Of a DNA stretch of 64,000 nt, positions 54,158-63,528 are shown in pieces (the first letter of the stretch is position 1; each line of letters begins with the position of its first letter). A model generated the notes under the pieces. It was not told the origin of the DNA, did no database searches, and worked only from the letters and a program-made list of their open reading frames with translations. Made by a program: the position numbers and the translations under genes. The stretch spans positions 1,860,001 through 1,924,000 of the forward strand of contig NZ_CP019419.1 in assembly GCF_001975665.1 (NCBI RefSeq), in the 5' to 3' direction. Source of the stretch: Polaribacter reichenbachii. GTDB lineage: Bacteria; Bacteroidota; Bacteroidia; Flavobacteriales; Flavobacteriaceae.

Positions 54158-55822
54158 ATGAAAAAACTTAAAAATATTTATATAGTTTTATTTTCTATGT
54201 TGATGGTCTTTGTGGGTTGTCAAGAAAATAACTATCAGTTTGGTGAAATAGTTACACCAACCAACATCTCAATAACAGCAGAAATTGTAGGTGTAGATTC
54301 AAGCAATCCTTATGGAGATGGTAGTGGTTCTGTAAACTTTACAGCAATTGCAGATAATGCATCATCATATGTGTTTTATTTTGATGGTATAGCAGAAAAA
54401 TCACCATCAGGTGAGTTAAGCAAAAGATTTTCTAAAGTAGGTGTAAACGTGTATACAGTTGTTGTAAAAGCAAATGGTACAGGTGGTTTATCATCAACAG
54501 AAACCATAGAAGTAGAGGTTTTTAGTTCATTTACAGATGAAGAAGCAGAAAACTTTTTAAGTGGTGCAAATATTGGCGATAGCAAAAAATGGTATTGGCA
54601 AGCAGATAAAGATGTTCACGTAGGTTTAGGACCAGTTACTGATGATTATGGAAATGGAGAATTTGCATATGAAGCTTGGTGGAATGGAATTAAAGCTTGG
54701 GATGAAGAAAAAAGCTGTATGTACGATAATGAGTTTGTGTTTACAAGAACTGCAAACGGACTTACATTTGAGCAAACTGTTGGACCAGCATTTGTACCTG
54801 GTACATATGCAGATGTTTTAGGTGTTGCAGGAGATACTTGTCATGATGATACAGTAGCTACTTCTATGTTTGGTGTAAAAACAGTTTCTTTTGGGCCATC
54901 TACATCAAAAGCAGCAACAGAAGGTTCTTACAATAACGAGCCTTATAGAGGCACTACTTTCGAAATTTCTGAAGGTGGATTTATGGGTTGGTTAGTAGGC
55001 TCTAGTACGTATGATATTATTTCAATTTCTAATGATGAGTTAATTGTTAGAATTATTCAAGATGGAGATGGTTTTGCATGGTATCATAAATTTACATCAA
55101 CAAAACCAGTAGAAGGTGCTGTAAGTTATACTTACAATGATTTAGTTTGGGAAGACGATTTTAATACTGATGGCGCACCTAATACAGCAAACTGGACCTA
55201 TGATTTAGGTGCAGGTGGTTGGGGAAATGGAGAAGCACAAACCTACACAGACGAATTAGAAAATGCGAAAATAGAAAATGGTTCTTTAATTATTACAGCT
55301 AAAGCTGATGGTAGTGGAGGCTATACTTCTGCAAGATTAAAATCTCAAGGATTACAAGAATTTACCTATGGTAGAGTAGAGGTTAGAGCAAAATTACCTG
55401 CTGCTCAAGGTACTTGGCCTGCAATCTGGATGTTGGGCTCTAATTTCCCTGATGTGGGTTGGCCAAAATGTGGCGAAATTGATATTATGGAAATGACAGG
55501 TCAAGATAAAAATACCACTTTAGGTACTTGTCATTGGTTTGATGAAGCAAGTCAATCTAAAGCAGATTATGGAGAAACAACTGCTATATCTAATGTTGAT
55601 TCTGAGTTTCATTTGTATACTTTAGAGTGGACAGACACTGCCATAAAAATTTATTTAGATGATGTTCCTTTTTACGAATTAACAAATAGCTCAGATTTAC
55701 CTTTTAATGCAGATTTCTTTTTAATTCTTAATGTAGCAATGGGTGGTACACTTGGTGGTACTATAGATGCTGGGTTTACAGAAGATACTATGGAAATTGA
55801 TTACGTAAAAGTGTATCAATAA
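54158..55822 (+). CDS. GH16 endo-beta-1,3-glucanase (laminarinase) lipoprotein
   Basis: The 554-residue lipoprotein (LMVFVGC) has a PKD-like domain (about 33-122), a middle domain (about 125-312) of unclear family with FTDEEAENFLSGANIGDSKKWYW, and a C-terminal GH16 domain (about 325-554). The catalytic motif GEIDIMEMTG puts the nucleophile at E440, the helper Asp at D442 and the acid/base at E445; the extra Met gives the bulged strand of laminarinases. WPAIWMLGSNFPDVGWPKCG supports the same subgroup. It should cut laminarin outside the cell. It ends the first part of the locus: a terminator lies 23 bases downstream. Confidence 0.92.
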   Translation: MKKLKNIYIVLFSMLMVFVGCQENNYQFGEIVTPTNISITAEIVGVDSSNPYGDGSGSVNFTAIADNASSYVFYFDGIAEKSPSGELSKRFSKVGVNVYTVVVKANGTGGLSSTETIEVEVFSSFTDEEAENFLSGANIGDSKKWYWQADKDVHVGLGPVTDDYGNGEFAYEAWWNGIKAWDEEKSCMYDNEFVFTRTANGLTFEQTVGPAFVPGTYADVLGVAGDTCHDDTVATSMFGVKTVSFGPSTSKAATEGSYNNEPYRGTTFEISEGGFMGWLVGSSTYDIISISNDELIVRIIQDGDGFAWYHKFTSTKPVEGAVSYTYNDLVWEDDFNTDGAPNTANWTYDLGAGGWGNGEAQTYTDELENAKIENGSLIITAKADGSGGYTSARLKSQGLQEFTYGRVEVRAKLPAAQGTWPAIWMLGSNFPDVGWPKCGEIDIMEMTGQDKNTTLGTCHWFDEASQSKADYGETTAISNVDSEFHLYTLEWTDTAIKIYLDDVPFYELTNSSDLPFNADFFLILNVAMGGTLGGTIDAGFTEDTMEIDYVKVYQ

Positions 55823-55844
55823 TATTTTTATTTTAATTGGTTTA

Positions 55845-55880
55845 AATAAGGTCAGTTTATATTGACTGGCCTTATTTTTT
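55845..55880 (+). terminator. Terminator or attenuator inside the glucan locus
   Basis: A 12-bp stem (AATAAGGTCAGT with ACTGGCCTTATT, one wobble) and an 8-base loop, followed by a T-run. It separates susC-GH16 from the downstream hydrolase genes and may lower or separate their expression. Confidence 0.7.
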
Positions 55881-55921
55881 AATGCTCACATCAGTTTTAG
55901 ATCTTTAATTAATTCCTTCTT

Positions 55922-57202
55922 ATGAAAAGCACTTTTATAGCCTTATTTGTTTTTTTCTTTACTCTAAATTCTTGCGCACAAAGCAATAATGTTGCTGTTG
56001 TAAGTAATAAGCAAGGCGTAAAATTAATGGTTAACGGAAAAGACTTTTTTATTAACGGAATGAATTGGGATTACTTTCCAATAGGCACAAATTACGAATA
56101 CAGTCTTTGGAATCAATCAGAAGATTTTATAGAAAAAGCACTAGCATCAGAAATGAGTCTATTGCAAAAAATGGGCGTAAATACAATTCGTGTCTATGCT
56201 GGTATACCTCCAAAATGGATTACTCATATCTATAAAAACTACGGAATTTACACCATGTTAAATCATTCTTTTGGTAGATATGGAAACACAATAAATAACC
56301 AGTGGATTCCTGTTACAGATTACAGAAACCCAGAAACTCAAAAGGGTTTATTATCAGAAGTTACTAAAATGGCTAAGACCTATAAAGATACTCCAGGATT
56401 ACTTTTATTCCTTTTAGGGAATGAGAATAATTATGGACTTTTTTGGGCAGGCTCAGAAACAGAAGACTTTCCTGATGATGAAAATCAAAAAAGAGAAATG
56501 GGCGAAAAAAGAGGGAGACCAATGTATAAACTCTTTAATCAAGCAGCTAAATTGATGAAAGAAATCGATAAAAATCATCCTGTAGCTGTTTGTAATGGAG
56601 ATTTATTATTTGCTGATATGTTTGCTGATGAATGCAAAGACGTAGATATTTTTGGTACAAATATGTACAGAGGTAAATCTTTTACAGATGCGTTTTTAAG
56701 AGTAAAAAATGAAATTAACAAACCCATTCTTTTTACAGAGTTTGGCGCAGATGCGTTTAATGCTAAAACCAATTCAGAAGATCAAAAAATGCAAGCGTAT
56801 TTTATGATAGAAAACTGGAAAGAAATTTATTTAAATGCAGCTGGTTTAGGAAATACGAACAACTCAATTGGCGGATTTACTTTTCAGTTTAGTGATGGAT
56901 GGTGGAAATATGGACAAACTAAGAATTTAGAAATTCACGATAAAAATGCTTCTTGGTCTAGTGAAGGTTATCATTTCGATTTTACAGAAGGTAGCAAAAA
57001 TATGAATGAAGAATGGTTTGGTATTTGTGCAAAAGGTGCAACTAATAAAGATGGTTTTTATCAATTAAAACCAAGAGTTGCTTATTATGCAATTCAAGAA
57101 ATACATCAATTAAATCCTTATAAAAAAGGAGTTACAGCAAAAACTGTATCAAATTATTTTAAAAATATTCAGGCAAAAAATACGGATTTAAATAAAGAGT
57201 AA
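55922..57202 (+). CDS. Clan GH-A hydrolase lipoprotein, family uncertain (GH2-TIM/GH72-like)
   Basis: The 426-residue lipoprotein (LNSCAQ) has a TIM barrel. Opening: GVKLMVNGKDFFINGMNWDYFPIG, then LQKMGVNTIRVYAGIPP. The acid/base is E168 in LLGNENNYG and the nucleophile E273 in ILFTEFGAD. The layout resembles the barrel of GH2 proteins and of GH72-type beta-1,3-glucan transglycosylases, but it has no beta-sandwich domains of GH2. Its place beside GH16, GH17 and GH30 argues for action on beta-1,3-glucan, possibly as exo-hydrolase or transglycosylase. It is not GH5-like in its opening. Family and activity need a sequence search. Confidence 0.7.
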   Translation: MKSTFIALFVFFFTLNSCAQSNNVAVVSNKQGVKLMVNGKDFFINGMNWDYFPIGTNYEYSLWNQSEDFIEKALASEMSLLQKMGVNTIRVYAGIPPKWITHIYKNYGIYTMLNHSFGRYGNTINNQWIPVTDYRNPETQKGLLSEVTKMAKTYKDTPGLLLFLLGNENNYGLFWAGSETEDFPDDENQKREMGEKRGRPMYKLFNQAAKLMKEIDKNHPVAVCNGDLLFADMFADECKDVDIFGTNMYRGKSFTDAFLRVKNEINKPILFTEFGADAFNAKTNSEDQKMQAYFMIENWKEIYLNAAGLGNTNNSIGGFTFQFSDGWWKYGQTKNLEIHDKNASWSSEGYHFDFTEGSKNMNEEWFGICAKGATNKDGFYQLKPRVAYYAIQEIHQLNPYKKGVTAKTVSNYFKNIQAKNTDLNKE

Positions 57203-57211
57203 ATATAAAAA

Positions 57212-57231
57212 TTGATAACATAGATTATCAA
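57212..57231. promoter_or_regulatory. Inverted repeat before the phosphorylase gene
   Basis: TTGATAA-N6-TTATCAA, 28 bases before the start codon. No T-run follows, so an operator or mRNA structure is possible. Confidence 0.3.
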
Positions 57232-57259
57232 CAGAAAAAATCAATATAATAAAGAAAAA

Positions 57260-60200
57260 ATGAGCAAAACTGTTTCTTACAAAGACAATGTAAACTCGAA
57301 TCCTAATACAGCTATAACAGGAGAGTTGGTAACATTAGAAAACGAATCTTACTATAAAATAGCTAATAGTCATACAATGCGTCCGTTTTTTATGACGATT
57401 GTTTCAGACTCAAATCATTGGATGTTTATTTCTAGTAATGGTGGTTTAACTGCGGGTAGAAAAAATGCGGAATACGCAATTTTTCCATATTACACAGATG
57501 ATAAAATAACTGAACTTGCAGAAACTACAGGTTGTAAAACTGTTTTTAGAATTGCTAAAAATGGCAAATCTATTTTGTGGGAACCTTTTTCAGAAAGACA
57601 AGCGGGTATCTACAACATCATCAGAAATGTTTATAAAAATGAGTATGGAAACAAGGTGATTTTCGAAGAAATTAATCAAGATTTAAACTTAACTTTTAAA
57701 TATCAATGGAATTCTTCAGATGAATTTGGTTTTGTTAGAAAAGCAAGTTTAATCAATAATGCTGATGAAAATCTGGATATTTCTATGTTAGATGGATTTC
57801 AAGACATCATTCCTTATGGAGTGGGTTCAGATATACAGGGTATTCGAAGTAATTTGGTTGATGCGTATAAAAAATGCGAATTAGAGGCAGAAGTAGGTTT
57901 GGGTATCTACGCATTAAGTGCCATTATTGTTGATAAAGCAGAACCAAGTGAAGCTTTAAAAGCCAATTTAGTTTGGTCTTTAGGTTTGGAAAATCCTACT
58001 TACTTATTGTCGTCTTTGCAAATAAATAATTTTAGAAGAGGTGTACAACTTCAGCAAGAAGTAGATGTAAAAGCAGAAAAAGGTGCTTATCTTATTAAAG
58101 CTGATATTCATTTAGCAGGAAAAGCAGAAAAAAAATGGTTGCAAGTTGCTAATGTAAATCAAACAGTTGCAGATGTTACGCGTATTTCTGAGTTGATTAA
58201 AACCGATGATAATTTACAAGAAGTATTACAGAATAATATAGAAGAAGGCACAAAAAACTTAATTAATTTAGTTGCTGCTTCTGATGGATTACAACTTTCT
58301 AATGACCCATTAATTAACACAAGACATTTTTCTAATACACTTTTTAACATTATGAGAGGTGGTATTTTTGATGACAATTATACCATAGAAAAAGACGATT
58401 TTAACACCTATTTATCAAAAGCAAACAAACAATTATTTGCAGATAAACAAGATTTTTTACACGATTTACCTCAAAAATTTACGTTAACTTTTATTAAAAA
58501 TTTAGCAGAAAACGATGCCGATAAAGATTTTAAACGTTTGTGTTTAGAATATTTACCATTAAAATTTAGTAGAAGACATGGAGATCCAAGTAGACCTTGG
58601 AACAAGTTTTCGATTAATACAAAAAGTGAAATAGACGGGTCTAAAATTTTAGATTACGAAGGGAATTGGAGAGATATTTTCCAAAACTGGGAAACGTTAG
58701 CACATTCATATCCTCAATTTATAGAGAGTATGATTCATAAGTTTTTAAACGCTACAACTTTCGAAGGATACAATCCATACAGAGTTACAAAAGATGGTTT
58801 TGATTGGGAAGTAATAGAAGAACACGATCCTTGGTCTTATATAGGTTACTGGGGAGATCATCAGATAATTTACTTGCTTAAATTCTTAGAATTTATAGAA
58901 AAACATTATCCGTCTAAATTGGCAGAATTATTTAATGACGACATTTTTGTGTACGCAAATGTGCCTTACATCATTAAACCGTATGCAGAGATTTTAAAGA
59001 ACTCTAAAGATACTATCGATTTTGATCATCAATTAAATGCAAAAATTGACGAAAATAGAGCAGAAATTGGTGCTGATGGATCTTTAATTACGGATAAAAA
59101 TAACAACGTTCATAAAGTTAATTTAATAGAAAAACTTTTGGTTACAGTGTTAGCTAAAGTATCTAATTTTATTCCAGAAGGTGGTATTTGGTTAAATACA
59201 CAAAGACCAGAATGGAATGATGCTAACAACGCTTTGGTTGGTAATGGAGTTTCTATGGTTACCTTAAATTACCTAAGAAGATTCATTAATTTCTTTGAAG
59301 GAATTGTCGCAAATGCGGATATAAATGAGATAAAAATTTCTGATGAAGTTGCAATAATGTTTACAGAAATTGTAAATACTTTAGATAAAAATGCATCAAT
59401 TTTATCAAGAAAAGTTACAGACAAAGAAAGAAAAACAGTTTTAGACGGTTTAGGAAATCCTGCAAGTGAATACAGAACAGCTATTTACAAAAACGGATTT
59501 TCATCAAACAAAACAACAATTTCTAAAACAGCATTAGCACACTTTTTAGAAATTACCAAAAGCTATTTAGAGCATAGTATTAGAGCAAACAAACGCACTG
59601 ATAATATGTATCACGCATATAACTTAATGACGATTGAAAATACAGAAGAAGTTTCTATTTCGTATTTATCAGAAATGCTAGAAGGGCAAGTTGCTGCTTT
59701 AAGTTCTGGTTATTTATCGCCAAAAGAAGCCTTAGCGTTATTAGATGGTTTAAAAGCATCTGCATTGTTTAGACCAGATCAATACAGTTATATATTATAT
59801 CCTAATAAAGAGTTGCCAAGGTTTACACAAAAGAATAATATTACTGCAAAACAAGTTGAAAGCTCAAAATTATTACAACAATTAATTGCTGATGGTAACA
59901 CAGAAATTATTGAAAAAGATGTTTTAGGAAACTATCATTTTAACGGGAATTTCAATAATGCAAACAGTGTAAAAGCAGCTTTAGCAAATTTATCAAAGGA
60001 ATATTCGTCTTTAATTTCTGAGGATGAAAATACGGTGCTATCAATTTTTGAAGACATTTTCGATCACAAATCATTTACAGGTCGTTCAGGAACTTTCTTT
60101 GGTTATGAAGGTTTAGGCTCTATTTATTGGCATATGGTTTCTAAGCTTTTAGTTGCTGTACAAGAAAATTGTTTACTAGCTGTAAAATCTGGAGAAAGTG

Positions 60201-60715
60201 AAGTGGTTATTGGAAAGTTATTAGATCATTATTACGAAATAAATGCAGGAATTGGTGTGCACAAATCGCCAGAATTGTATGGTGCTTTTCCAACAGATGC
60301 TTATTCGCATACACCAGCAAATAAAGGTGCGCAACAACCAGGTATGACAGGTCAAGTAAAAGAAGATTTGTTAAGTAGGTTTGGTGAATTAGGTGTTTTT
60401 GTTAAAGATGGAAAAATAGGATTCAATCCACGTTTATTAAAGGTTTCTGAGTTTTTAAATGAAGCTAAAGTATTTACATATATCAATGTAAATAGTGAAA
60501 AAGCAACTTTAGATATCACTAAAAATCAATTGACTTTTACCTATTGTCAAGTGCCAATTATCTATGATTTGTCTGATAAAAATGCAATTGAAGTTGTTTT
60601 TAATAATGATAAAAATATTGGTTTTAATAGCCTTGTTTTAGACAAAGAAACAAGCACGAAAATGTTTGATAGAACGAATGAAATCAATCATATAAAAGTT
60701 TCGATAATTAAATAA
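57260..60715 (+). CDS. GH149-like beta-1,3-oligoglucan phosphorylase
   Basis: The 1151-residue protein has no signal peptide, so it is cytoplasmic. It belongs to the GH94-related phosphorylases: an N-terminal beta sandwich with MTIVSDSNHWMFISSNGGLTAGRKNAEYAIFPY, then an (alpha/alpha)6 barrel with DPWSYIGYWGDHQIIYLLK (about 523-541) and RPEWNDANNALVGNG. The Asp in WND, D654, is the probable general acid. The length of about 1150 exceeds GH94 (about 800) and fits GH149, which phosphorolyses beta-1,3-glucooligosaccharides to glucose 1-phosphate. The neighbouring GH16, GH17, GH30 and symporter genes fit this substrate. GH149 rather than GH94 or GH161 is inference from length and context. Confidence 0.75.
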   Translation: MSKTVSYKDNVNSNPNTAITGELVTLENESYYKIANSHTMRPFFMTIVSDSNHWMFISSNGGLTAGRKNAEYAIFPYYTDDKITELAETTGCKTVFRIAKNGKSILWEPFSERQAGIYNIIRNVYKNEYGNKVIFEEINQDLNLTFKYQWNSSDEFGFVRKASLINNADENLDISMLDGFQDIIPYGVGSDIQGIRSNLVDAYKKCELEAEVGLGIYALSAIIVDKAEPSEALKANLVWSLGLENPTYLLSSLQINNFRRGVQLQQEVDVKAEKGAYLIKADIHLAGKAEKKWLQVANVNQTVADVTRISELIKTDDNLQEVLQNNIEEGTKNLINLVAASDGLQLSNDPLINTRHFSNTLFNIMRGGIFDDNYTIEKDDFNTYLSKANKQLFADKQDFLHDLPQKFTLTFIKNLAENDADKDFKRLCLEYLPLKFSRRHGDPSRPWNKFSINTKSEIDGSKILDYEGNWRDIFQNWETLAHSYPQFIESMIHKFLNATTFEGYNPYRVTKDGFDWEVIEEHDPWSYIGYWGDHQIIYLLKFLEFIEKHYPSKLAELFNDDIFVYANVPYIIKPYAEILKNSKDTIDFDHQLNAKIDENRAEIGADGSLITDKNNNVHKVNLIEKLLVTVLAKVSNFIPEGGIWLNTQRPEWNDANNALVGNGVSMVTLNYLRRFINFFEGIVANADINEIKISDEVAIMFTEIVNTLDKNASILSRKVTDKERKTVLDGLGNPASEYRTAIYKNGFSSNKTTISKTALAHFLEITKSYLEHSIRANKRTDNMYHAYNLMTIENTEEVSISYLSEMLEGQVAALSSGYLSPKEALALLDGLKASALFRPDQYSYILYPNKELPRFTQKNNITAKQVESSKLLQQLIADGNTEIIEKDVLGNYHFNGNFNNANSVKAALANLSKEYSSLISEDENTVLSIFEDIFDHKSFTGRSGTFFGYEGLGSIYWHMVSKLLVAVQENCLLAVKSGESEVVIGKLLDHYYEINAGIGVHKSPELYGAFPTDAYSHTPANKGAQQPGMTGQVKEDLLSRFGELGVFVKDGKIGFNPRLLKVSEFLNEAKVFTYINVNSEKATLDITKNQLTFTYCQVPIIYDLSDKNAIEVVFNNDKNIGFNSLVLDKETSTKMFDRTNEINHIKVSIIK

Positions 60716-60721
60716 TTTGTG

Positions 60722-62002
60722 ATGAAAAATACCTGGTTTACATATTTGGTTTGCGGTTTTTTATTGATAGGCTTCTCTTGTAAAAAAGGAAATAAGATTA
60801 CTGGCAAAGAAGAAATTAAAAAGAATATGACAGCAGCTCAGATTTTAGGAAATCCGGATTATTTAGCAATTTCTTATGGTGGTTATAGAGAAAGATCAAG
60901 AGAAAATCAACCTACAATTGCTCAATTAAAAGAAGATTTAAAGTTGATGTTTGCAATGGGCATTCGCATTATTAGAACTTATAATGTGCAACCAAAATTG
61001 CCACACGCAGCAAATGTTTTAGAAGCCATTCATCAATTAAAACAAGAAGATTCTAGTTTCGAAATGTATGTAATGTTAGGGGCTTGGATAGATTGTTTAA
61101 ATGCTTGGACAGATTTAGAACCTAATCACGAAGTTGAAAGTGCTCAAAATGAAGGAGAAATAGCTAGAGCAGTTGCTTTGGCAAACAAATATCCAGATAT
61201 CGTAAAAGTTATTGCAGTTGGTAACGAAGCTATGATTCGTTGGGCAACCAGTTATTTTGTACAGCCTAAAGTAATTTTAAAGTATGTAAAGCATTTACAA
61301 AACTTAAAAAAAGAAGGCAAATTGTCTAAAGATTTATGGATTACTTGTTCAGATGATTTTGCTTCCTGGGGTGGTGGAGATTTAAGTTATAGAGTAGCAG
61401 ATTTAGAAAATTTAATAAAGGCTGTAGATTATGTTTCTATGCATACATATGCATATCATAACTCACATTATAACCCTAGTTTTTGGAAAGTTCCAGAAAA
61501 TGAACAGCATTTATCAGAAAAAGAAAAAATTGATAAAGCTATGTTACGTGCTTTAGAATTTGCAAAAACGCAATACAAGAATGTATCTGATTATGTAAAA
61601 AGTATAGACGCTACCAAAACAATTCATATTGGCGAAACAGGCTGGGCTACAGTTTCAAATGGTCATTATGGAGTTGATGGTTCAAGAGCAACTGATGAAT
61701 ATAAACAAGGTTTGTATTATAGCTATTTAAGAAAATGGACAAATAAAGAAAGTATTTCTTGTTTTTATTTTGAAGCTTTTGATGAGCAATGGAAAGATGC
61801 ACAAAATCCTCAAGGTTCAGAAAATCATTTTGGTTTGTTCACTTTAAAAGGTGAGGCTAAATACCCAATTTGGAATTTGGTAGATCAAGGAATTTTTAAA
61901 GATTTACATAGAGGAGGGAATCCAATTATCAAAACTTTTAACGGTGATAAAGAAAAATTAATGAAAACGGTTTTAGTACCAAATACAGATTATCAAAGAT
62001 AA
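60722..62002 (+). CDS. GH17 beta-1,3-glucan hydrolase lipoprotein
   Basis: The 426-residue lipoprotein (LLIGFSCKKG) is a clan GH-A barrel of family 17. The acid/base is E169 in VIAVGNEAMIRW and the nucleophile E305 in IHIGETGWAT, both in the GH17 context; IRIIRTYNVQP and VSMHTYAYHNSHYNP support it. GH17 enzymes cut unbranched beta-1,3 linkages, often with transglycosylation. The ATG at 60722 is chosen over the GTG three bases upstream. It starts 6 bases after the phosphorylase stop, and 6 bases separate it from the GH30 gene. Confidence 0.9.
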   Translation: MKNTWFTYLVCGFLLIGFSCKKGNKITGKEEIKKNMTAAQILGNPDYLAISYGGYRERSRENQPTIAQLKEDLKLMFAMGIRIIRTYNVQPKLPHAANVLEAIHQLKQEDSSFEMYVMLGAWIDCLNAWTDLEPNHEVESAQNEGEIARAVALANKYPDIVKVIAVGNEAMIRWATSYFVQPKVILKYVKHLQNLKKEGKLSKDLWITCSDDFASWGGGDLSYRVADLENLIKAVDYVSMHTYAYHNSHYNPSFWKVPENEQHLSEKEKIDKAMLRALEFAKTQYKNVSDYVKSIDATKTIHIGETGWATVSNGHYGVDGSRATDEYKQGLYYSYLRKWTNKESISCFYFEAFDEQWKDAQNPQGSENHFGLFTLKGEAKYPIWNLVDQGIFKDLHRGGNPIIKTFNGDKEKLMKTVLVPNTDYQR

Positions 62003-62008
62003 ATACTA

Positions 62009-63505
62009 ATGAAAAAGGCAACCTATTTTTTTTACACATTACTATCATTTATGATTTTAAGCTGTCAAAATACACAAGATAAATTGAATGTAGAGGTTTA
62101 TGAAACATCAGCAAGTGGAAATAGTTTAACAAAATTAGTCGATTTTTCTTCGGATGAAAATCAGGAAGAAATCATTCAAGTTAATTTGTTTCCAGCGCAG
62201 AAAAAACAAACAATTACAGGTTTTGGGGGTGCTTTTACAGAGTCTTCTGCTTATTTGTTAAATCGTTTAACCAAAGATAAAAGAGATACGATAATTCAGG
62301 CTTATTTTTCTAGTGAAGGGGCAAATTATTCACTGACAAGAACACATATGAATTCTTGTGATTTTTCAATTTCTCAATATTCTTATTCTCCTGTAGAAGA
62401 CGATGTAAATCTAGAGCATTTCTCAATCAAAGAAGACAAAGATGATTTAATTCCGATGATTAAAGATGCTATGAAAGCATCAACAGACGGATTTAAAATT
62501 TTTGCTTCTCCTTGGACAGCTGCTCCTTGGATGAAAGATAATAACAAATGGGTTGGAGGTAAATTATTTCCAAAATATTATGATACTTGGGCATTATTTT
62601 TCTCTAAATATGTAGATGCTTACAAAGCAGAAGGTATAGATATTTGGGGTTTTACCGTAGAAAATGAGCCTTTAGGAAATGGTAATAATTGGGAAAGTAT
62701 GCATTATTCACCTGATGAAATGACCAATTTTGTCCAAAATCACTTAGGTCCAAAATTAGAAGCAGATGGTCATCAAGTTAAAATTTTAGGATACGATCAA
62801 AACAGAGAACATTTAAAAGAATGGATAGATTCTCAATATAAAAACGAAGCAGCATCTAAATATTTTGATGGTACAGCCATTCATTGGTATGCAAGTACTT
62901 ATGAGATTTTTCCAGAAGAATTGCAATATGCACATCAAAAAGCACCAAACAAATATTTAATACAAACAGAAGCTTGTGTAGATTCTCAAGTTCCTGTTTG
63001 GAAAGATGATAGTTGGTATTGGAAAAAAGAAGCTACAGATTGGGGTTGGGATTGGGCTCCTGAAAAAGACAAATATTTACACCCAAAATACGCGCCAGTA
63101 AATAGATATGCAAGAGATATTATTGGCTGTTTAAATAATTATGTAGATGGTTGGGTAGACTGGAATATGGTTTTAGATACCAAAGGTGGGCCAAATTGGT
63201 TTAAGAACTGGTGTGTTGCACCAGTTATTGTAAATCCAGAAACAGATGAGGTGTATTTTACACCTTTATTTTACACACTTTCTCATTTCAGTAAATTTAT
63301 TAGACCAGAAGCAAAAGTTATAGAAGTTGAAAACACGGATAAAGATTTACTTATTACAGCTGCAGAAAACCTTGATGGAACAATAGCTGTAGTTGTTTTT
63401 AATGAAAAAGAAAATCCGAAAACAATTCAGCTTTCTTTAGGTGAAAAGAACATAAAAATAGCCATTCAAGGTCAAGCTATTCAAACGATTGTGGTTAAAA
63501 AATAA
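62009..63505 (+). CDS. GH30 glucosidase / beta-1,6-glucanase lipoprotein
   Basis: The 498-residue lipoprotein (FMILSCQNT) is a family 30 enzyme. QTITGFGGAFTESSAYLLN is the family opening, the acid/base is E220 in DIWGFTVENEPLG and the nucleophile E321 in YLIQTEACVDS, with WMKDNNKWVGGKL and FSKFIRPEAK in the C-terminal beta domain. GH30 members in laminarin loci remove beta-1,6-linked glucose branches or act on gentiobiose-type links, which GH16 and GH17 cannot. Subfamily is not certain by eye. Confidence 0.92.
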   Translation: MKKATYFFYTLLSFMILSCQNTQDKLNVEVYETSASGNSLTKLVDFSSDENQEEIIQVNLFPAQKKQTITGFGGAFTESSAYLLNRLTKDKRDTIIQAYFSSEGANYSLTRTHMNSCDFSISQYSYSPVEDDVNLEHFSIKEDKDDLIPMIKDAMKASTDGFKIFASPWTAAPWMKDNNKWVGGKLFPKYYDTWALFFSKYVDAYKAEGIDIWGFTVENEPLGNGNNWESMHYSPDEMTNFVQNHLGPKLEADGHQVKILGYDQNREHLKEWIDSQYKNEAASKYFDGTAIHWYASTYEIFPEELQYAHQKAPNKYLIQTEACVDSQVPVWKDDSWYWKKEATDWGWDWAPEKDKYLHPKYAPVNRYARDIIGCLNNYVDGWVDWNMVLDTKGGPNWFKNWCVAPVIVNPETDEVYFTPLFYTLSHFSKFIRPEAKVIEVENTDKDLLITAAENLDGTIAVVVFNEKENPKTIQLSLGEKNIKIAIQGQAIQTIVVKK

Positions 63506-63528
63506 GTCAAATTAAAGTCAATATAAAA

